Assembly (NCBI RefSeq): GCF_013388255.1
Contig: NZ_CP058215.1
Span: 1,550,001 to 1,614,000, forward strand
Reading direction: 5' to 3'
Length of the DNA: 64,000 bases
From: Methanolobus zinderi
GTDB taxonomy: Archaea; Halobacteriota; Methanosarcinia; Methanosarcinales; Methanosarcinaceae
Made by a program: the position numbers and the translations under genes. The notes under the pieces were generated by a model. The model saw nothing but the letters and a program-made list of their open reading frames with translations, did no database searches and was not told the origin of the DNA. Positions 29,630 through 38,228 of this stretch are shown here, piece by piece (position 1 is the stretch's first letter; every line of letters begins with the position of its first letter).

Positions 29630-30118
29630 GTGAAAAGAGTAACAGCAATACTCCTTGCAGGAATGCTTATTGCAGTTGTTGCGGGAGCAGGCATAGTAAG
29701 TGCAGATGCCGGAGATGCCGAAGAGGATGGATTCTTCGGACCAATGTATAGGTGGGCTAACAATATGAGAGGCGGATTCGCAGGCTGTCCGTATTTCGGA
29801 TCATATGCTACTGATGATGCCACATATACAAGTGTAGAGCCGGAAGTTACAACAGTTGAAGAAGCAATAACAATCGCCGAGGAAGAGACCGGCCAGGACA
29901 TTCTGGAAGACAATGTCTACCAGATGGGCAGATGGTGGATCTTTTACTACACAGAGGATGATGTAGTTAAACAGGGACGCATTGACATCTACACTGGTGA
30001 TGTTATAGAGGATTTTACAGAGAATACAACTTACCAGCAGCAGTACAATCAGAATAGCCGTAATTTCCGTGGCGGCGGATATGGTGGCGGATGCTATGGT
30101 GGTGGATACAGATACTAA
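29630..30118 (+). CDS. Secreted PepSY-like protein with Gly/Tyr-rich tail
   Basis: A signal peptide (MKRVTAILLAGMLIAVVAGAGIVSADA) starts this 162-residue protein. Residues about 70-125 (TVEEAITIAEEETGQDILEDN...RIDIYTGDVIED) look like a PepSY-type alpha/beta module. The tail, rich in Gln and Asn then Gly, Tyr and Cys (RGGGYGGGCYGGGYRY), is low complexity and may be adhesive or metal-binding. Start is GTG 29630 with AGAGGTG upstream. A small membrane protein and an ArsR-like regulator follow on the same strand, possibly one unit. Function unknown. Confidence 0.7.
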   Translation: MKRVTAILLAGMLIAVVAGAGIVSADAGDAEEDGFFGPMYRWANNMRGGFAGCPYFGSYATDDATYTSVEPEVTTVEEAITIAEEETGQDILEDNVYQMGRWWIFYYTEDDVVKQGRIDIYTGDVIEDFTENTTYQQQYNQNSRNFRGGGYGGGCYGGGYRY

Positions 30119-30215
30119 ACTGTATCCCCTTAACATGTTTTTAGAGGAGGAGCGAAGATACTAATATAAAGTGCCTCCATATACTTTTAAAAAATGATTC
30201 ACAGAGGTAATTGAG

Positions 30216-30434
30216 ATGATGGGCACCGGCACCGGCATGTATGGATTTTCTATTTGGGGACTGCTTTTGAATATACTTGTTATTCTTGTAATTGTCGGGT
30301 TGGCATTCTTTCTAATAAACAGATCTGATTTTGTAAGTTCCGGAAACAACGAACGACTGGCCAGACTGGAAAAGGATGTCGAAGATATTAAGAAGATGGT
30401 TGAGGATATAAAGGAAAAACTTGATGAGATCTGA
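30216..30434 (+). CDS. Small membrane protein with C-terminal coiled coil
   Basis: In its 72 residues a Gly/Met-rich start (MMGTGTGMYGFSIWG) leads into one transmembrane segment (about 15-34, LLLNILVILVIVGLAFFLI) and then a charged heptad-like helix (LARLEKDVEDIKKMVEDIKEKLDEI). AGAGGT precedes ATG 30216. It resembles other small single-pass proteins of methanogens but I cannot name a family. Confidence 0.65.
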   Translation: MMGTGTGMYGFSIWGLLLNILVILVIVGLAFFLINRSDFVSSGNNERLARLEKDVEDIKKMVEDIKEKLDEI

Positions 30435-30484
30435 TCCTTCCGATCCCAATACAGGATATTTCAAAAACAGGTACATGATTCCCG

Positions 30485-30778
30485 ATGACAATGACACTAC
30501 AGGAAATTATAACGGTTGGAGAAGCCATTTCACACCCTGTAAGACTAAAGCTATTGTATCTACTTTCCGAGCGGGAGAGATACATCTATGAACTTTCCAA
30601 GGATCTGAAACTCTCCCGCCAGGTTGTACAGTTGCACTTAAAACGTCTTGAGAAAGCAGGATTTGTAGAAAGTGATCTGAGACTCGAAGAAGATGACAAC
30701 AGGGCTAAAAAGTTCTTCAAACTGAAGGAATTCGACGTAGCCATCGGAATGGATGACCTGTGCAAGATCTTTGAATGA
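30485..30778 (+). CDS. ArsR-like winged-helix transcriptional regulator
   Basis: The 97 residues form a single winged helix: GEAISHPVRLKLLYLLSE, then ELSKDLKLSRQVVQLHLKRLEKAGFV as the recognition helix region, and a wing. There is no Cys pair for metal sensing. It sits 50 bp after the coiled-coil membrane protein, so it could control the upstream secreted and membrane proteins; this is inference from position. Confidence 0.82.
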   Translation: MTMTLQEIITVGEAISHPVRLKLLYLLSERERYIYELSKDLKLSRQVVQLHLKRLEKAGFVESDLRLEEDDNRAKKFFKLKEFDVAIGMDDLCKIFE

Positions 30779-30796
30779 TTTTTTTATCACACTTTT

Positions 30797-31396
30797 CTAT
30801 GGCTTTGACCTTATAAGCCTGAACACATCACCCAATGCAAGATTTTTTACTTCAGTAACATGAAGCCCGGCCTTTTTTACATTTTCAACTGTCCTGCGGT
30901 TAATATTAACTCCTGTAAGACCTCTTGTAACAGGATTGAAGGTATCCTCGACAAGTGATATCAGCCTGTTCTCACTTCTCATATGCTCAATATTCATCAC
31001 TTCGCCATCTGGTTTGCATACACGTCGCATCTCTTCCAGTGATCTGACCGGGTCCGGTATCGAGCAAAGCACGAAAGTCGTTATCACATGATCGAAGCTA
31101 TCGTCCTTAAAAGCCAGATTCTCTGCATCCATAATGAAAAGAGAGATATTGTGCCTGCCTTCGAGTCGTTTCTTTGCATGTGACAGCATTTTCTCACTGA
31201 TATCTATTGCAATTACCTCACAATCATCAGGATAGTATTGCAGGTTCTTCCCGGTTCCCACGCCGATCTCAAGCACCTTCCCGGACAATCCCGAAAGGAA
31301 TTCCTGCCTCCATTCTGCGTAGCGCAGATGTTCCGCGGGAATCTCCATCATATCATAGACATAGGAAAAGCGGTTATACTTTGAGATGATCGACAT
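30797..31396 (-). CDS. Class I SAM-dependent methyltransferase
   Basis: In this 199-residue Rossmann methyltransferase of UbiE/Methyltransf_11 type, motif I is VLEIGVGTGKN (about 40-50), the acidic SAM-ribose residue is in VIAIDIS, and motif IV is FDHVITTFVLCSIPDP. The substrate is not predictable; relatives methylate quinones, lipids or small molecules. It is convergent with the ArsR-like gene and divergent from the CoA-binding protein. Confidence 0.88.
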   Translation of the reverse strand: MSIISKYNRFSYVYDMMEIPAEHLRYAEWRQEFLSGLSGKVLEIGVGTGKNLQYYPDDCEVIAIDISEKMLSHAKKRLEGRHNISLFIMDAENLAFKDDSFDHVITTFVLCSIPDPVRSLEEMRRVCKPDGEVMNIEHMRSENRLISLVEDTFNPVTRGLTGVNINRRTVENVKKAGLHVTEVKNLALGDVFRLIRSKP

Positions 31397-31470
31397 GCAT
31401 TATTCTATGTAAACCCTGACTTAAAAACCAGTCGCGCTTATTTTTTGCAAATAAAATCCCTGAAAAATAA

Positions 31471-31508
31471 CTTAAACCATCAGGAAAGTCATTTGTTTAA
31501 GGTTTAAG
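31471..31508. promoter_or_regulatory. Inverted repeat before the CoA-binding protein gene
   Basis: CTTAAACC (31471-31478) and GGTTTAAG (31501-31508) form an 8-bp inverted repeat with a 22-base gap, ending 15 bases before ATG 31524. This is operator-like spacing; no regulator is identified. Confidence 0.35.
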
Positions 31509-31523
31509 GGAAGATGTTAAAGC

Positions 31524-31952
31524 ATGGCAACAAAACAGGAAGAATTCTGGAAAAGGGATAACTTTGCGGTTATCACCGATGGCACAAAACCGGCACTTAA
31601 ATGGGCCATTGACGAGCTCCGAAAAAGAGATAAGAACATATATGTGGTGGACCTCTCGGAAAAGCCTGCATCTGGTTCACTTACCAGTATCTCAGATTTA
31701 CCCGACAAAGTCGAAAACGTGATCATAGGAATAACTACAACCGAGCCCGCCAGGATCATAGAGGAACTTGCAGCAAAAGGCATAACCGATTTCTGGGTTC
31801 ACTGGAAAACCGATACATGTGATGTGGAGCACCTGACCTATGATCCCGAACTGGATATAATAACAGGAAGATGTCCGATGATGTATCTCGGGAAATCCAT
31901 GAGCATACATGGTTTCCACAGGATCATTGCACGCTCCCTTGGTAAATATTGA
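31524..31952 (+). CDS. CoA-binding domain protein
   Basis: The 142-residue Rossmann-like protein resembles CoA_binding_2 (YccU-type) domains: FAVITDGTKPALKWAIDELRKRDKNIYVVDLS, a middle PDKVENVIIGIT strand and a C-terminal GRCPMMYLGKS motif with conserved Cys. Family members bind CoA or nucleotides; the biological role is unclear. Alone between divergent and downstream genes. Confidence 0.75.
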   Translation: MATKQEEFWKRDNFAVITDGTKPALKWAIDELRKRDKNIYVVDLSEKPASGSLTSISDLPDKVENVIIGITTTEPARIIEELAAKGITDFWVHWKTDTCDVEHLTYDPELDIITGRCPMMYLGKSMSIHGFHRIIARSLGKY

Positions 31953-32047
31953 CAGAAAATGTATCAGAACATAGTTAAATCTGGCGTGGATTTCAGCTAA
32001 CTGAAAAACTATAATAGCAAACATGCCTAAAGTTAATTGGTGAGTGG

Positions 32048-33133
32048 ATGGTCAATACCCTATCCCATTTAGGCATCGGGCTCCTTATAGCTACAGTTGC
32101 GGGACTGAACGGCAGGCAAAGAAAAATCGTAGCCTTTCTGGCAATAATGCCTGACCTTGACTTTTTTTCTGATGCCCTGTTAACATTTATTGGAGGAAGC
32201 TTCAGTCACCAGACCTATGTAAATCTGTATTATGTTTTTGGCCACAGGGAATTTTTTCACTCTCCCATGTTCATTCTCATGATCACTGCACTATTATGGA
32301 TCTACAGCAAGGACAAAAGGTTTACTGCTGCAGGGTTTGCTGCAATTTTCAGCCATTTCTATCTGGATTATGCAACTACCTGGAAAATGAGACCGCTTTT
32401 CCCTTTTTCAGATGAATCAAGCATCATGGGTGCCTTCGATTCATTTGATCCCATCGTTATGATAGTCTCCCTGATACCCATATACTTCCTGGTAGCAGAA
32501 GAGCTCAAAAAAAGGAAGGTCATTGGAAGTGTACCGGGAATCAGTCTTGATTCAAGCCACTACAGACGATTAAGAACAGACCGCATACTTCTCGCGATAT
32601 TGATAATATGGTGTGTCATTACCCCTGCATCGAAGGCTTTACTTGTGGACCGTGTTTCGGAAATCGAAGGTTATGATATAAGCTACCAGAATTCCTACCC
32701 AACTTACTTTGGAAGTTTCCTTTCTGCTTATCCTTATAACGAGACACACTACAAGGTAATGGAAATTAATTACTGGAACGGAGTGGAGAGGAGCATGTTC
32801 ACGCCCATTATATCAGAGGATGGTGCGGATGAAAATCTGGAATACATGGTACTTGCAACCCGACTCTATGATTCCGCCCCTTTTCAGGAGATAGATTATA
32901 CGGTTTACAGCATCACCAATAACGAAGAAACAGTAACTGTCACCCTGCGGGATGCCAGAAATCCGTTTGCCATCTTCTGGACCTATTTCCGGACAGAGTA
33001 TATCTTCGAGTTCGACAGGGATACTAAAGATTACACCGCCTATGTAGAAAGAGAAACAGTGTACCGGCAGGAGGCTCCTGACAACTGGTTCTGGATACCA
33101 TTTTATTCAATGTACATGGCATTCTTCTTTTGA
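32048..33133 (+). CDS. Membrane-bound metal-dependent hydrolase, YdjM/DUF457 family
   Basis: In 361 residues, the N-terminal membrane domain has the YdjM/DUF457 histidine and Asp pattern: NTLSHLGIG, LAIMPDLDFFSD, FGHREFFHS and FSHFYLDY, probably ligands of one or two metals. Membrane helices span about 50-150 and 195-215. The C-terminal 130 residues are an extracytoplasmic beta-rich domain. GGTGAGTGG precedes ATG 32048. Related proteins have been linked to phospholipid or DNA-damage responses in bacteria, but no activity is established here. Confidence 0.8.
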   Translation: MVNTLSHLGIGLLIATVAGLNGRQRKIVAFLAIMPDLDFFSDALLTFIGGSFSHQTYVNLYYVFGHREFFHSPMFILMITALLWIYSKDKRFTAAGFAAIFSHFYLDYATTWKMRPLFPFSDESSIMGAFDSFDPIVMIVSLIPIYFLVAEELKKRKVIGSVPGISLDSSHYRRLRTDRILLAILIIWCVITPASKALLVDRVSEIEGYDISYQNSYPTYFGSFLSAYPYNETHYKVMEINYWNGVERSMFTPIISEDGADENLEYMVLATRLYDSAPFQEIDYTVYSITNNEETVTVTLRDARNPFAIFWTYFRTEYIFEFDRDTKDYTAYVERETVYRQEAPDNWFWIPFYSMYMAFFF

Positions 33134-33210
33134 CTACATAGTATGAACAAACATGAACATCTTTAAGAAAAATTACACAGACGGTTTATATATGTGTTCA
33201 TGTAATCTGG

Positions 33211-33588
33211 ATGTTAGAAGCAAACAAGGAGATATATGTTTTGAGGGAAAATATAATCGGCCTGGTTATGGATGTAAAAGTCCATGAGTTCGTCAATAAA
33301 GACACATGGCATCTGCATCTGGCACTTCATGTAAATGACACTCTTGTGGGTGTATCATCTGCCAACCTTGGCAGCTCAAGATACGACTATGAGACTGTGG
33401 TTGCTGCACTGCAGAGTTTGAAAAATGATTATTATAACGCCATCGGATCCCCGATGAGATACTCAGAGGGGAAACTGGTCTACCTTCCCGCCGATCAGGG
33501 TCAGGGAACACGCAGACCGGAGCTTACGGGCATAAAATACGAGAACAATGTCCATGCGAGCGACCCCACGGTGGCTTTATCACACTAA
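33211..33588 (+). CDS. Hypothetical protein, probably leaderless
   Basis: I do not recognise this 125-residue soluble protein. It is predicted mixed alpha/beta, with DVKVHEFVNKDTWHLHLALHVND and an ending ENNVHASDPTVALSH. TTTATATA (33185-33192) lies about 25 bases before ATG 33211 with no ribosome site between, as expected for a leaderless mRNA. The stop codon lies in the left arm of the 17-bp inverted repeat that follows. Confidence 0.6.
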   Translation: MLEANKEIYVLRENIIGLVMDVKVHEFVNKDTWHLHLALHVNDTLVGVSSANLGSSRYDYETVVAALQSLKNDYYNAIGSPMRYSEGKLVYLPADQGQGTRRPELTGIKYENNVHASDPTVALSH

Positions 33589-33683
33589 TATAAATGTTGG
33601 CATCCAAGACTCCCCTCAGATAAATGTACACTCCTAAACCAAACAATCATATGTTTGCTTTCATGAATGCCAACATTTATATT
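33587..33683. repeat. 17-bp perfect inverted repeat with internal hairpin
   Basis: AATATAAATGTTGGCAT (33587-33603) is exactly complementary to ATGCCAACATTTATATT (33667-33683). Inside, CAAACA (33640-33645) pairs with TGTTTG (33652-33657). A T-rich run follows (33682-33713). The structure could be a terminator, a structured leader of the 33776 regulator, or ends of a tiny non-coding element. Confidence 0.7.
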
Positions 33684-33775
33684 TTATTTCAATTTTTTTT
33701 TAATTTTGTTTCCTGCTTTCAGGACAAGCTATATAAGAATGCATTCACACTATTATTATAGAGAGTAGTGGGAAC

Positions 33776-34075
33776 ATGCTGGAAGAAGACGATCTGGACC
33801 ACATGATAATGGCAAAGCCATCCGAGCGTGAGCGCGTTAAAATGGAGCATGAGTTCATGCATAAAGCAGCCTCACATCCCGTCCGCAGACAGCTTATCAA
33901 AAAAATAGGTGCTTTCGGATCGACAAAGGATGAGATCCAGCAGGATACTGATATCGACGACAAGTTATTCAAATACCATACTGAATACCTGATGAACGGT
34001 GATCTCCTGAACCTTGTGAACGGAAAATATTTCCTGACCGAGAAGGGGCTTGAACTTCTTTCTAACATAAACTGA
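33776..34075 (+). CDS. Winged-helix DNA-binding protein
   Basis: This 99-residue protein has a helix-turn-helix core: HKAASHPVRRQLIKKIGAFGSTKDEIQQDTDIDDKLFKYHTEYLMNGDLLNLVNGKYFLTEKG, typical of archaeal ArsR-like regulators. GTGGGAAC precedes the ATG. It sits 19 bp before a lipoprotein oxidoreductase and upstream of ccmABC, so it may regulate these or itself; the large inverted repeat just upstream is a candidate target. Confidence 0.78.
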   Translation: MLEEDDLDHMIMAKPSERERVKMEHEFMHKAASHPVRRQLIKKIGAFGSTKDEIQQDTDIDDKLFKYHTEYLMNGDLLNLVNGKYFLTEKGLELLSNIN

Positions 34076-34094
34076 CATTCATAAAAGTGTGGTC

Positions 34095-34775
34095 ATGCCT
34101 ATGACCGTTAAAAGTATACCAATCGGCTTACTAATAATATCTTTCATCATTTCGGGCTTTATTCTGTTTTCCGGCTGTATAGATGAAAGTGACACTCAGC
34201 AGACTTACAATACCTCGGCGGAAGTTACCGAATATGAGGGACGGGAACTGACACCTATCTCCGAGCAGCGCAATAATGCGATCAGAGGAACTCAGCAGAT
34301 CGATCCTGACACATATAAACTGCGGGTATACGGTATGGTGGACAATCCCATGAACATCAGTTATGACCAGTTGACAGCCTATCCTTCTGATACCAGATTT
34401 GTAAGGCTGGACTGTGTGGAAGGCTGGGGTTTTGATGCCATATGGACAGGTGTGACACTGAACACTATCTTTGAAGAGGCACAGGTACAGGAAAACGCCA
34501 CTAACGTCATATTCTACTGTGAAGACGGTTATTCCACATCACTTGAACTCGACTACCTGGCAGACAATGACATTATGCTGGCATATGAACTCAATAATGT
34601 AACCCTGCCACCTGAGAGAGGATTCCCCATACAGGTTGTTGCCGAAGACAAGTACGGATACAAATGGGCTAAATGGGTCACAGGCATAGAAGTAACCGAT
34701 GAACCATACGAAGGGTACTGGGAAAAGGTAGGTTACAACAATAATGCCGATGTTGGCGGACCTGCTTTCGGATAA
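34095..34775 (+). CDS. Molybdopterin-dependent oxidoreductase, sulfite-oxidase fold, lipoprotein
   Basis: In 226 residues, a hydrophobic N-terminus ends FSGCIDES, a lipobox with Cys at about 27, so the protein is probably lipid-anchored outside the membrane. The rest matches the Oxidored_molyb domain: LRVYGMVDNPMNISYDQL, then RLDCVEGW, whose Cys would ligate molybdenum, and RGFPIQVVAEDKYGYKWAKWVTGIEV. The substrate is unknown. The next gene is ccmA, 98 bp on; a c-type cytochrome partner is conceivable but not visible. Confidence 0.83.
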   Translation: MPMTVKSIPIGLLIISFIISGFILFSGCIDESDTQQTYNTSAEVTEYEGRELTPISEQRNNAIRGTQQIDPDTYKLRVYGMVDNPMNISYDQLTAYPSDTRFVRLDCVEGWGFDAIWTGVTLNTIFEEAQVQENATNVIFYCEDGYSTSLELDYLADNDIMLAYELNNVTLPPERGFPIQVVAEDKYGYKWAKWVTGIEVTDEPYEGYWEKVGYNNNADVGGPAFG

Positions 34776-34843
34776 GCTCAAAACCTATCGTGGAATTATT
34801 CATGTAATGATTCTCTATTATTTTACCTGATCTAACAAAACGT

Positions 34844-34851
34844 TAATTTAT
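34844..34851 (+). promoter_or_regulatory. TATA element of ccmABC
   Basis: ATTTATAC lies centred about 26 bases before ATG 34874 with no ribosome-binding site between, so ccmA is probably translated from a leaderless transcript. Confidence 0.5.
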
Positions 34852-34873
34852 ACTGACCGTGAATATCTAGCCG

Positions 34874-35623
34874 ATGGATACGATCATATCGGCTCGTGGA
34901 ATCAGCAAGAGTTTCGGAAAACATAAGGTACTCAGGAATATAGACCTGGAACTCAAAAAAGGCGTATCTCTGGCGATATTCGGCCCCAACGGTGCGGGAA
35001 AGACAACTCTTCTGAAAATACTATCGACCATAATCACTCCCACGCAAGGGGATGTGATCATAAATGGCATCGATATTAAAAAAAATCCATCCGGAGCCAG
35101 AGAACTGATAGGCGTGATATCGCATGAAAGCTACCTGTACGATGAACTCACGGCAAGGGAGAATCTGCGGTTCTTCAGTAAGATGTATGGGATGGAAAAG
35201 GACCTGCTAGAAGAACGTATCAACGAACTTCTGGAACAGGTTGACCTGCAAAAAAGAGCTGATGATCGGGTAGGTTCTTTTTCCCGCGGAATGAAACAGC
35301 GTCTTTCCATTGCAAGAGCACTGGTCCACAGACCTGTGATACTCTTTATGGACGAGCCGTATACCGGACTTGACCAGAGATCAGCAGAGGCTTTTGAGAA
35401 TGTGCTGAGGATGCTGGATAAGGACAATGTGACAAAAGTAATGGTATCCCATAACATCGAAAGAGCAGTACAGTTATGTGACCGGCTTATGATAATGGAC
35501 AGCGGAGAGATAGTATACGACAGCACCACAGAGCAAATAGAGAGTATTGATGAGTTCAAGAAGAATTACTCTTCACTGGTCTGCACCGATACTGATGTGG
35601 AAGGCATTACAAACCTTCAATAA
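34874..35623 (+). CDS. ccmA: Heme exporter ATP-binding subunit
   Basis: The 249-residue ABC ATPase has Walker A FGPNGAGKTTL (35-45), signature FSRGMKQRLSIARAL and Walker B VILFMDEPYTGLD. With CcmB and CcmC downstream it forms the CcmABC complex, which in bacteria transfers heme from CcmC to the chaperone CcmE for c-type cytochrome maturation. Cytochrome-bearing Methanosarcinales need this for multiheme cytochromes. Alone it could pass for any ABC ATPase; the neighbours decide the call. Confidence 0.9.
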   Translation: MDTIISARGISKSFGKHKVLRNIDLELKKGVSLAIFGPNGAGKTTLLKILSTIITPTQGDVIINGIDIKKNPSGARELIGVISHESYLYDELTARENLRFFSKMYGMEKDLLEERINELLEQVDLQKRADDRVGSFSRGMKQRLSIARALVHRPVILFMDEPYTGLDQRSAEAFENVLRMLDKDNVTKVMVSHNIERAVQLCDRLMIMDSGEIVYDSTTEQIESIDEFKKNYSSLVCTDTDVEGITNLQ

Positions 35624-35637
35624 AAACGGAGTAAGAC

Positions 35638-36312
35638 ATGTTAAGAAGTCTCCATATTGCAGCAAAGGACCTGAAGGCCGAATTCAGGACAAAACAGATG
35701 CTTAACTCCATGGTCATCTTTTCTGTGCTGGTCATAGTTATCTTCAGCATTTCCTTCGGAGACCTGTTGGGTCAGCAGGAGATAGTGGACAGGCTTGCTC
35801 CAGGAGTGCTCTGGATTGCTTTTATCTTTGCAGGAACACTCGGACTTGCACGCTCCTTTGCAGCGGAGATGGAAAATGGTTGCCTTGAAGGCCTCAAACT
35901 CTGCCCTGTGGACAGGGGTGCGATCTATACAGGGAAAACAATATCAAGCGCAATTATAATGTTTGCTGTGGAGATACTGACAATTCCTGTTTTTATCGTG
36001 CTGTTCAATTATAACATTCAGAATATAGCCGGCCTTGCTTTGGTAGTAATTGCAGGGACATTCGGCTTTATAACCGTGGGAACCCTGCTCTCAGCCCTTA
36101 CTGTGAACACACGCACAAGGGAGATCATGCTCCCCATATTGCTGCTTCCACTTGTGATACCTGTGATAATCCCTGCAGTGATGGCAACCGGAAAGATACT
36201 CACGGGCGGGAGCATAGGCGATATCTCCTCAGAGCTCAGGCTGCTGCTTGTGTATGACCTGATATTCTTTGCAGTGGGTCATCTGGTGTTCGAATACACG
36301 ATTCAGGATTGA
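35638..36312 (+). CDS. ccmB: Heme exporter membrane subunit CcmB
   Basis: The 224-residue integral membrane protein has six likely helices and the CcmB family sequences FIFAGTLGLARSFAAEMENGCLEGLKLCPVDR and LLPLVIPVIIPAVMATG. GGAG precedes ATG 35638, 14 bp after ccmA. It is the permease partner of CcmA. Confidence 0.93.
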   Translation: MLRSLHIAAKDLKAEFRTKQMLNSMVIFSVLVIVIFSISFGDLLGQQEIVDRLAPGVLWIAFIFAGTLGLARSFAAEMENGCLEGLKLCPVDRGAIYTGKTISSAIIMFAVEILTIPVFIVLFNYNIQNIAGLALVVIAGTFGFITVGTLLSALTVNTRTREIMLPILLLPLVIPVIIPAVMATGKILTGGSIGDISSELRLLLVYDLIFFAVGHLVFEYTIQD

Positions 36313-36379
36313 AACTGAAAAGTCAGTAAGTACCAAAAGCGTTTAAATAAAAAGCATCAGTAATGCCACAGGAGACAAA

Positions 36380-37087
36380 ATGTTCTTGGACAGGAAAATG
36401 GAAAGATTGATTGCCGCTGCTGCCGGAGTGGTGATGCTGCTTGCTGTCTGGATGATATTCTTCTACCTGCCGGAGATGAGAAGCGGTTCCGGTGAAGTTC
36501 TTGAAAGCAGTTTCAGGATATTCTATTTCCACCTGCCAATAGCTTTCACATCCTATCTGGCTTTCTTAGTCGTTTTTATTGCAAGCATTTTCCAGCTTAA
36601 ACAGAGCAGCAGGAAGTGGGATATAGTTGCTCTCTCGGCTGCCGAGGTGGGCATTGTTTTTGCTTCACTTGTGCTTATTACGGGTTCCATCTGGGCAAAA
36701 GCCACCTGGGGCTGGTACTGGATATGGGAACCCAGACTGACCACATCCCTCGTACTTCTGCTTGTGTACCTGGCATACCTGATGCTGCGCCAGGCTGTGG
36801 AGGAGCCTGAAAAGAGGGCACGACTTGCTTCGGTGTTTGGCATCATCGGTTTTGTCTCGGTACCTTTGAGCTTTTTCTCGGTCAGGCTCTGGCGCTCGGC
36901 ACATCCCCTTATGTTCGGAGGATCTGCATACGGAAGCACCGGAGGAGGACTGGAGGGAAGCAGCCTGCAGCTCACACTTATTGTAAACCTGATAGCATTT
37001 ATTCTTCTCTTTGCAGCCCTGCTGGTGTACAAGATCCGCAATGAGGAGATGAAAGAAGACATAGAGGACATCCATAGTTCACAGTAA
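36380..37087 (+). CDS. ccmC: Heme-handling protein CcmC
   Basis: In this 235-residue membrane protein the tryptophan-rich WWD motif reads WGWYWIWEPRLTT (about 110-122), and conserved heme-ligand histidines are in YFHLPIAF and RSAHPL. Six membrane helices. It presents heme for cytochrome c maturation. ccmE and ccmF are not in the window, so the rest of the pathway must be elsewhere. Confidence 0.93.
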   Translation: MFLDRKMERLIAAAAGVVMLLAVWMIFFYLPEMRSGSGEVLESSFRIFYFHLPIAFTSYLAFLVVFIASIFQLKQSSRKWDIVALSAAEVGIVFASLVLITGSIWAKATWGWYWIWEPRLTTSLVLLLVYLAYLMLRQAVEEPEKRARLASVFGIIGFVSVPLSFFSVRLWRSAHPLMFGGSAYGSTGGGLEGSSLQLTLIVNLIAFILLFAALLVYKIRNEEMKEDIEDIHSSQ

Positions 37088-37136
37088 GGGTGCCGGCTTC
37101 AAAAAAAATATAAGCCAGCGGACTCAATATTCCTTC

Positions 37137-38228
37137 ATGTTATTCGAATCGATATCAATGTGTGGAATGGAGGTACCGAATCGTTTTGTACGCTCGGCTA
37201 CCCATGAATGGATGGCTGAACCCGACGGTACACCGACTGACAGAATTGGGGACATGTATGAGGAGCTCGCTAGGAACGAGACAGGGATCATAATCACAGG
37301 CTATGCCTATGTGAATCCCATGGGAAAAAGTGATCACCGCCAGCAGGGCATCTATGATGACAGCTTTGTGGAAGATTACAAAAAGATAGTGTCCAGGGTT
37401 CACAAATATGATAGTAAAATAGTCTTGCAGGTAGTCCACGGTGGACGCCAGACACTGATAACCCCGGAGATTCCCTACTCTCTCGCACCATCGGCGGTCA
37501 CCGAGAAAACACTGGGGATGACACCCGAGGAGATGAGCGAGAAGGAAGTCCAGGAAACGATAGAGGATTTTGCCAATGCCGTCAGAAGGGGAAAGGAAGC
37601 AGGATTCGATGCGGTCCAGCTTCACTGTGCACATGGCTTTCTGTTAAGCAACTTCATATCTCCCTACACCAACCGCAGGAAGGACAGGTGGGGAGGAAGC
37701 ACAGAGAAGCGAACCCAGGTCATAGTTGATATTATCAAGCGTGCACGTGAGATGGTGGGGGATGATTATCCCATAATGGTCAAGTTGAACATGACAGATG
37801 GTTTTTCCGGCTCAAAGAAGAATACACTTGATGCTCCCGAGTCCATAGAGATAGCAAAGATACTGGCAGACAACGGCATATGTGCAATTGAGGTCAGTGG
37901 TGGCATCTCCGAAGCAGGTGACGAACTCTTTAGAACCAATATCGACTCGGAAGAGAAGGAAGCCTACTACAAGCATTACTCAAAGCAGATAAAAGAAGTG
38001 GTGGACGTGCCTGTAATCCTTGTGGGAGGTATCAGGTCAAAGAAGGTCATGGAAATGCTGCTTGATGAAGGATATGCAGACATGGTCTCCCTTTCAAGGC
38101 CCTTCATAGTCGAACCCGATCTTGTGCTCAAAATAAGGAAAGGGGAGATCGATGTTGTAAAGTGTGTCTCCTGCAACCTCTGTTCCGATAGCAGCGGCAT
38201 AAAATGCAATTATGACTTCGGCGAATAA
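37137..38228 (+). CDS. Old yellow enzyme-like NADH:flavin oxidoreductase
   Basis: The 363-residue FMN TIM barrel has N-terminal NRFVRSATHEW, FMN-binding LQVVHGGRQT, active-site LHCAHGFLLSNFISP and phosphate-binding ILVGGIRS. It ends soon after a Cys-rich segment CVSCNLCSDSSGIKC, like the start of the Fe-S region of 2,4-dienoyl-CoA reductases but without their NADPH domain. A TATA-like AAATATAAG about 27 bases before ATG 37137 and no ribosome site suggest a leaderless mRNA. Substrate unknown; it overlaps the convergent HAD gene by 19 bp. Confidence 0.88.
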   Translation: MLFESISMCGMEVPNRFVRSATHEWMAEPDGTPTDRIGDMYEELARNETGIIITGYAYVNPMGKSDHRQQGIYDDSFVEDYKKIVSRVHKYDSKIVLQVVHGGRQTLITPEIPYSLAPSAVTEKTLGMTPEEMSEKEVQETIEDFANAVRRGKEAGFDAVQLHCAHGFLLSNFISPYTNRRKDRWGGSTEKRTQVIVDIIKRAREMVGDDYPIMVKLNMTDGFSGSKKNTLDAPESIEIAKILADNGICAIEVSGGISEAGDELFRTNIDSEEKEAYYKHYSKQIKEVVDVPVILVGGIRSKKVMEMLLDEGYADMVSLSRPFIVEPDLVLKIRKGEIDVVKCVSCNLCSDSSGIKCNYDFGE

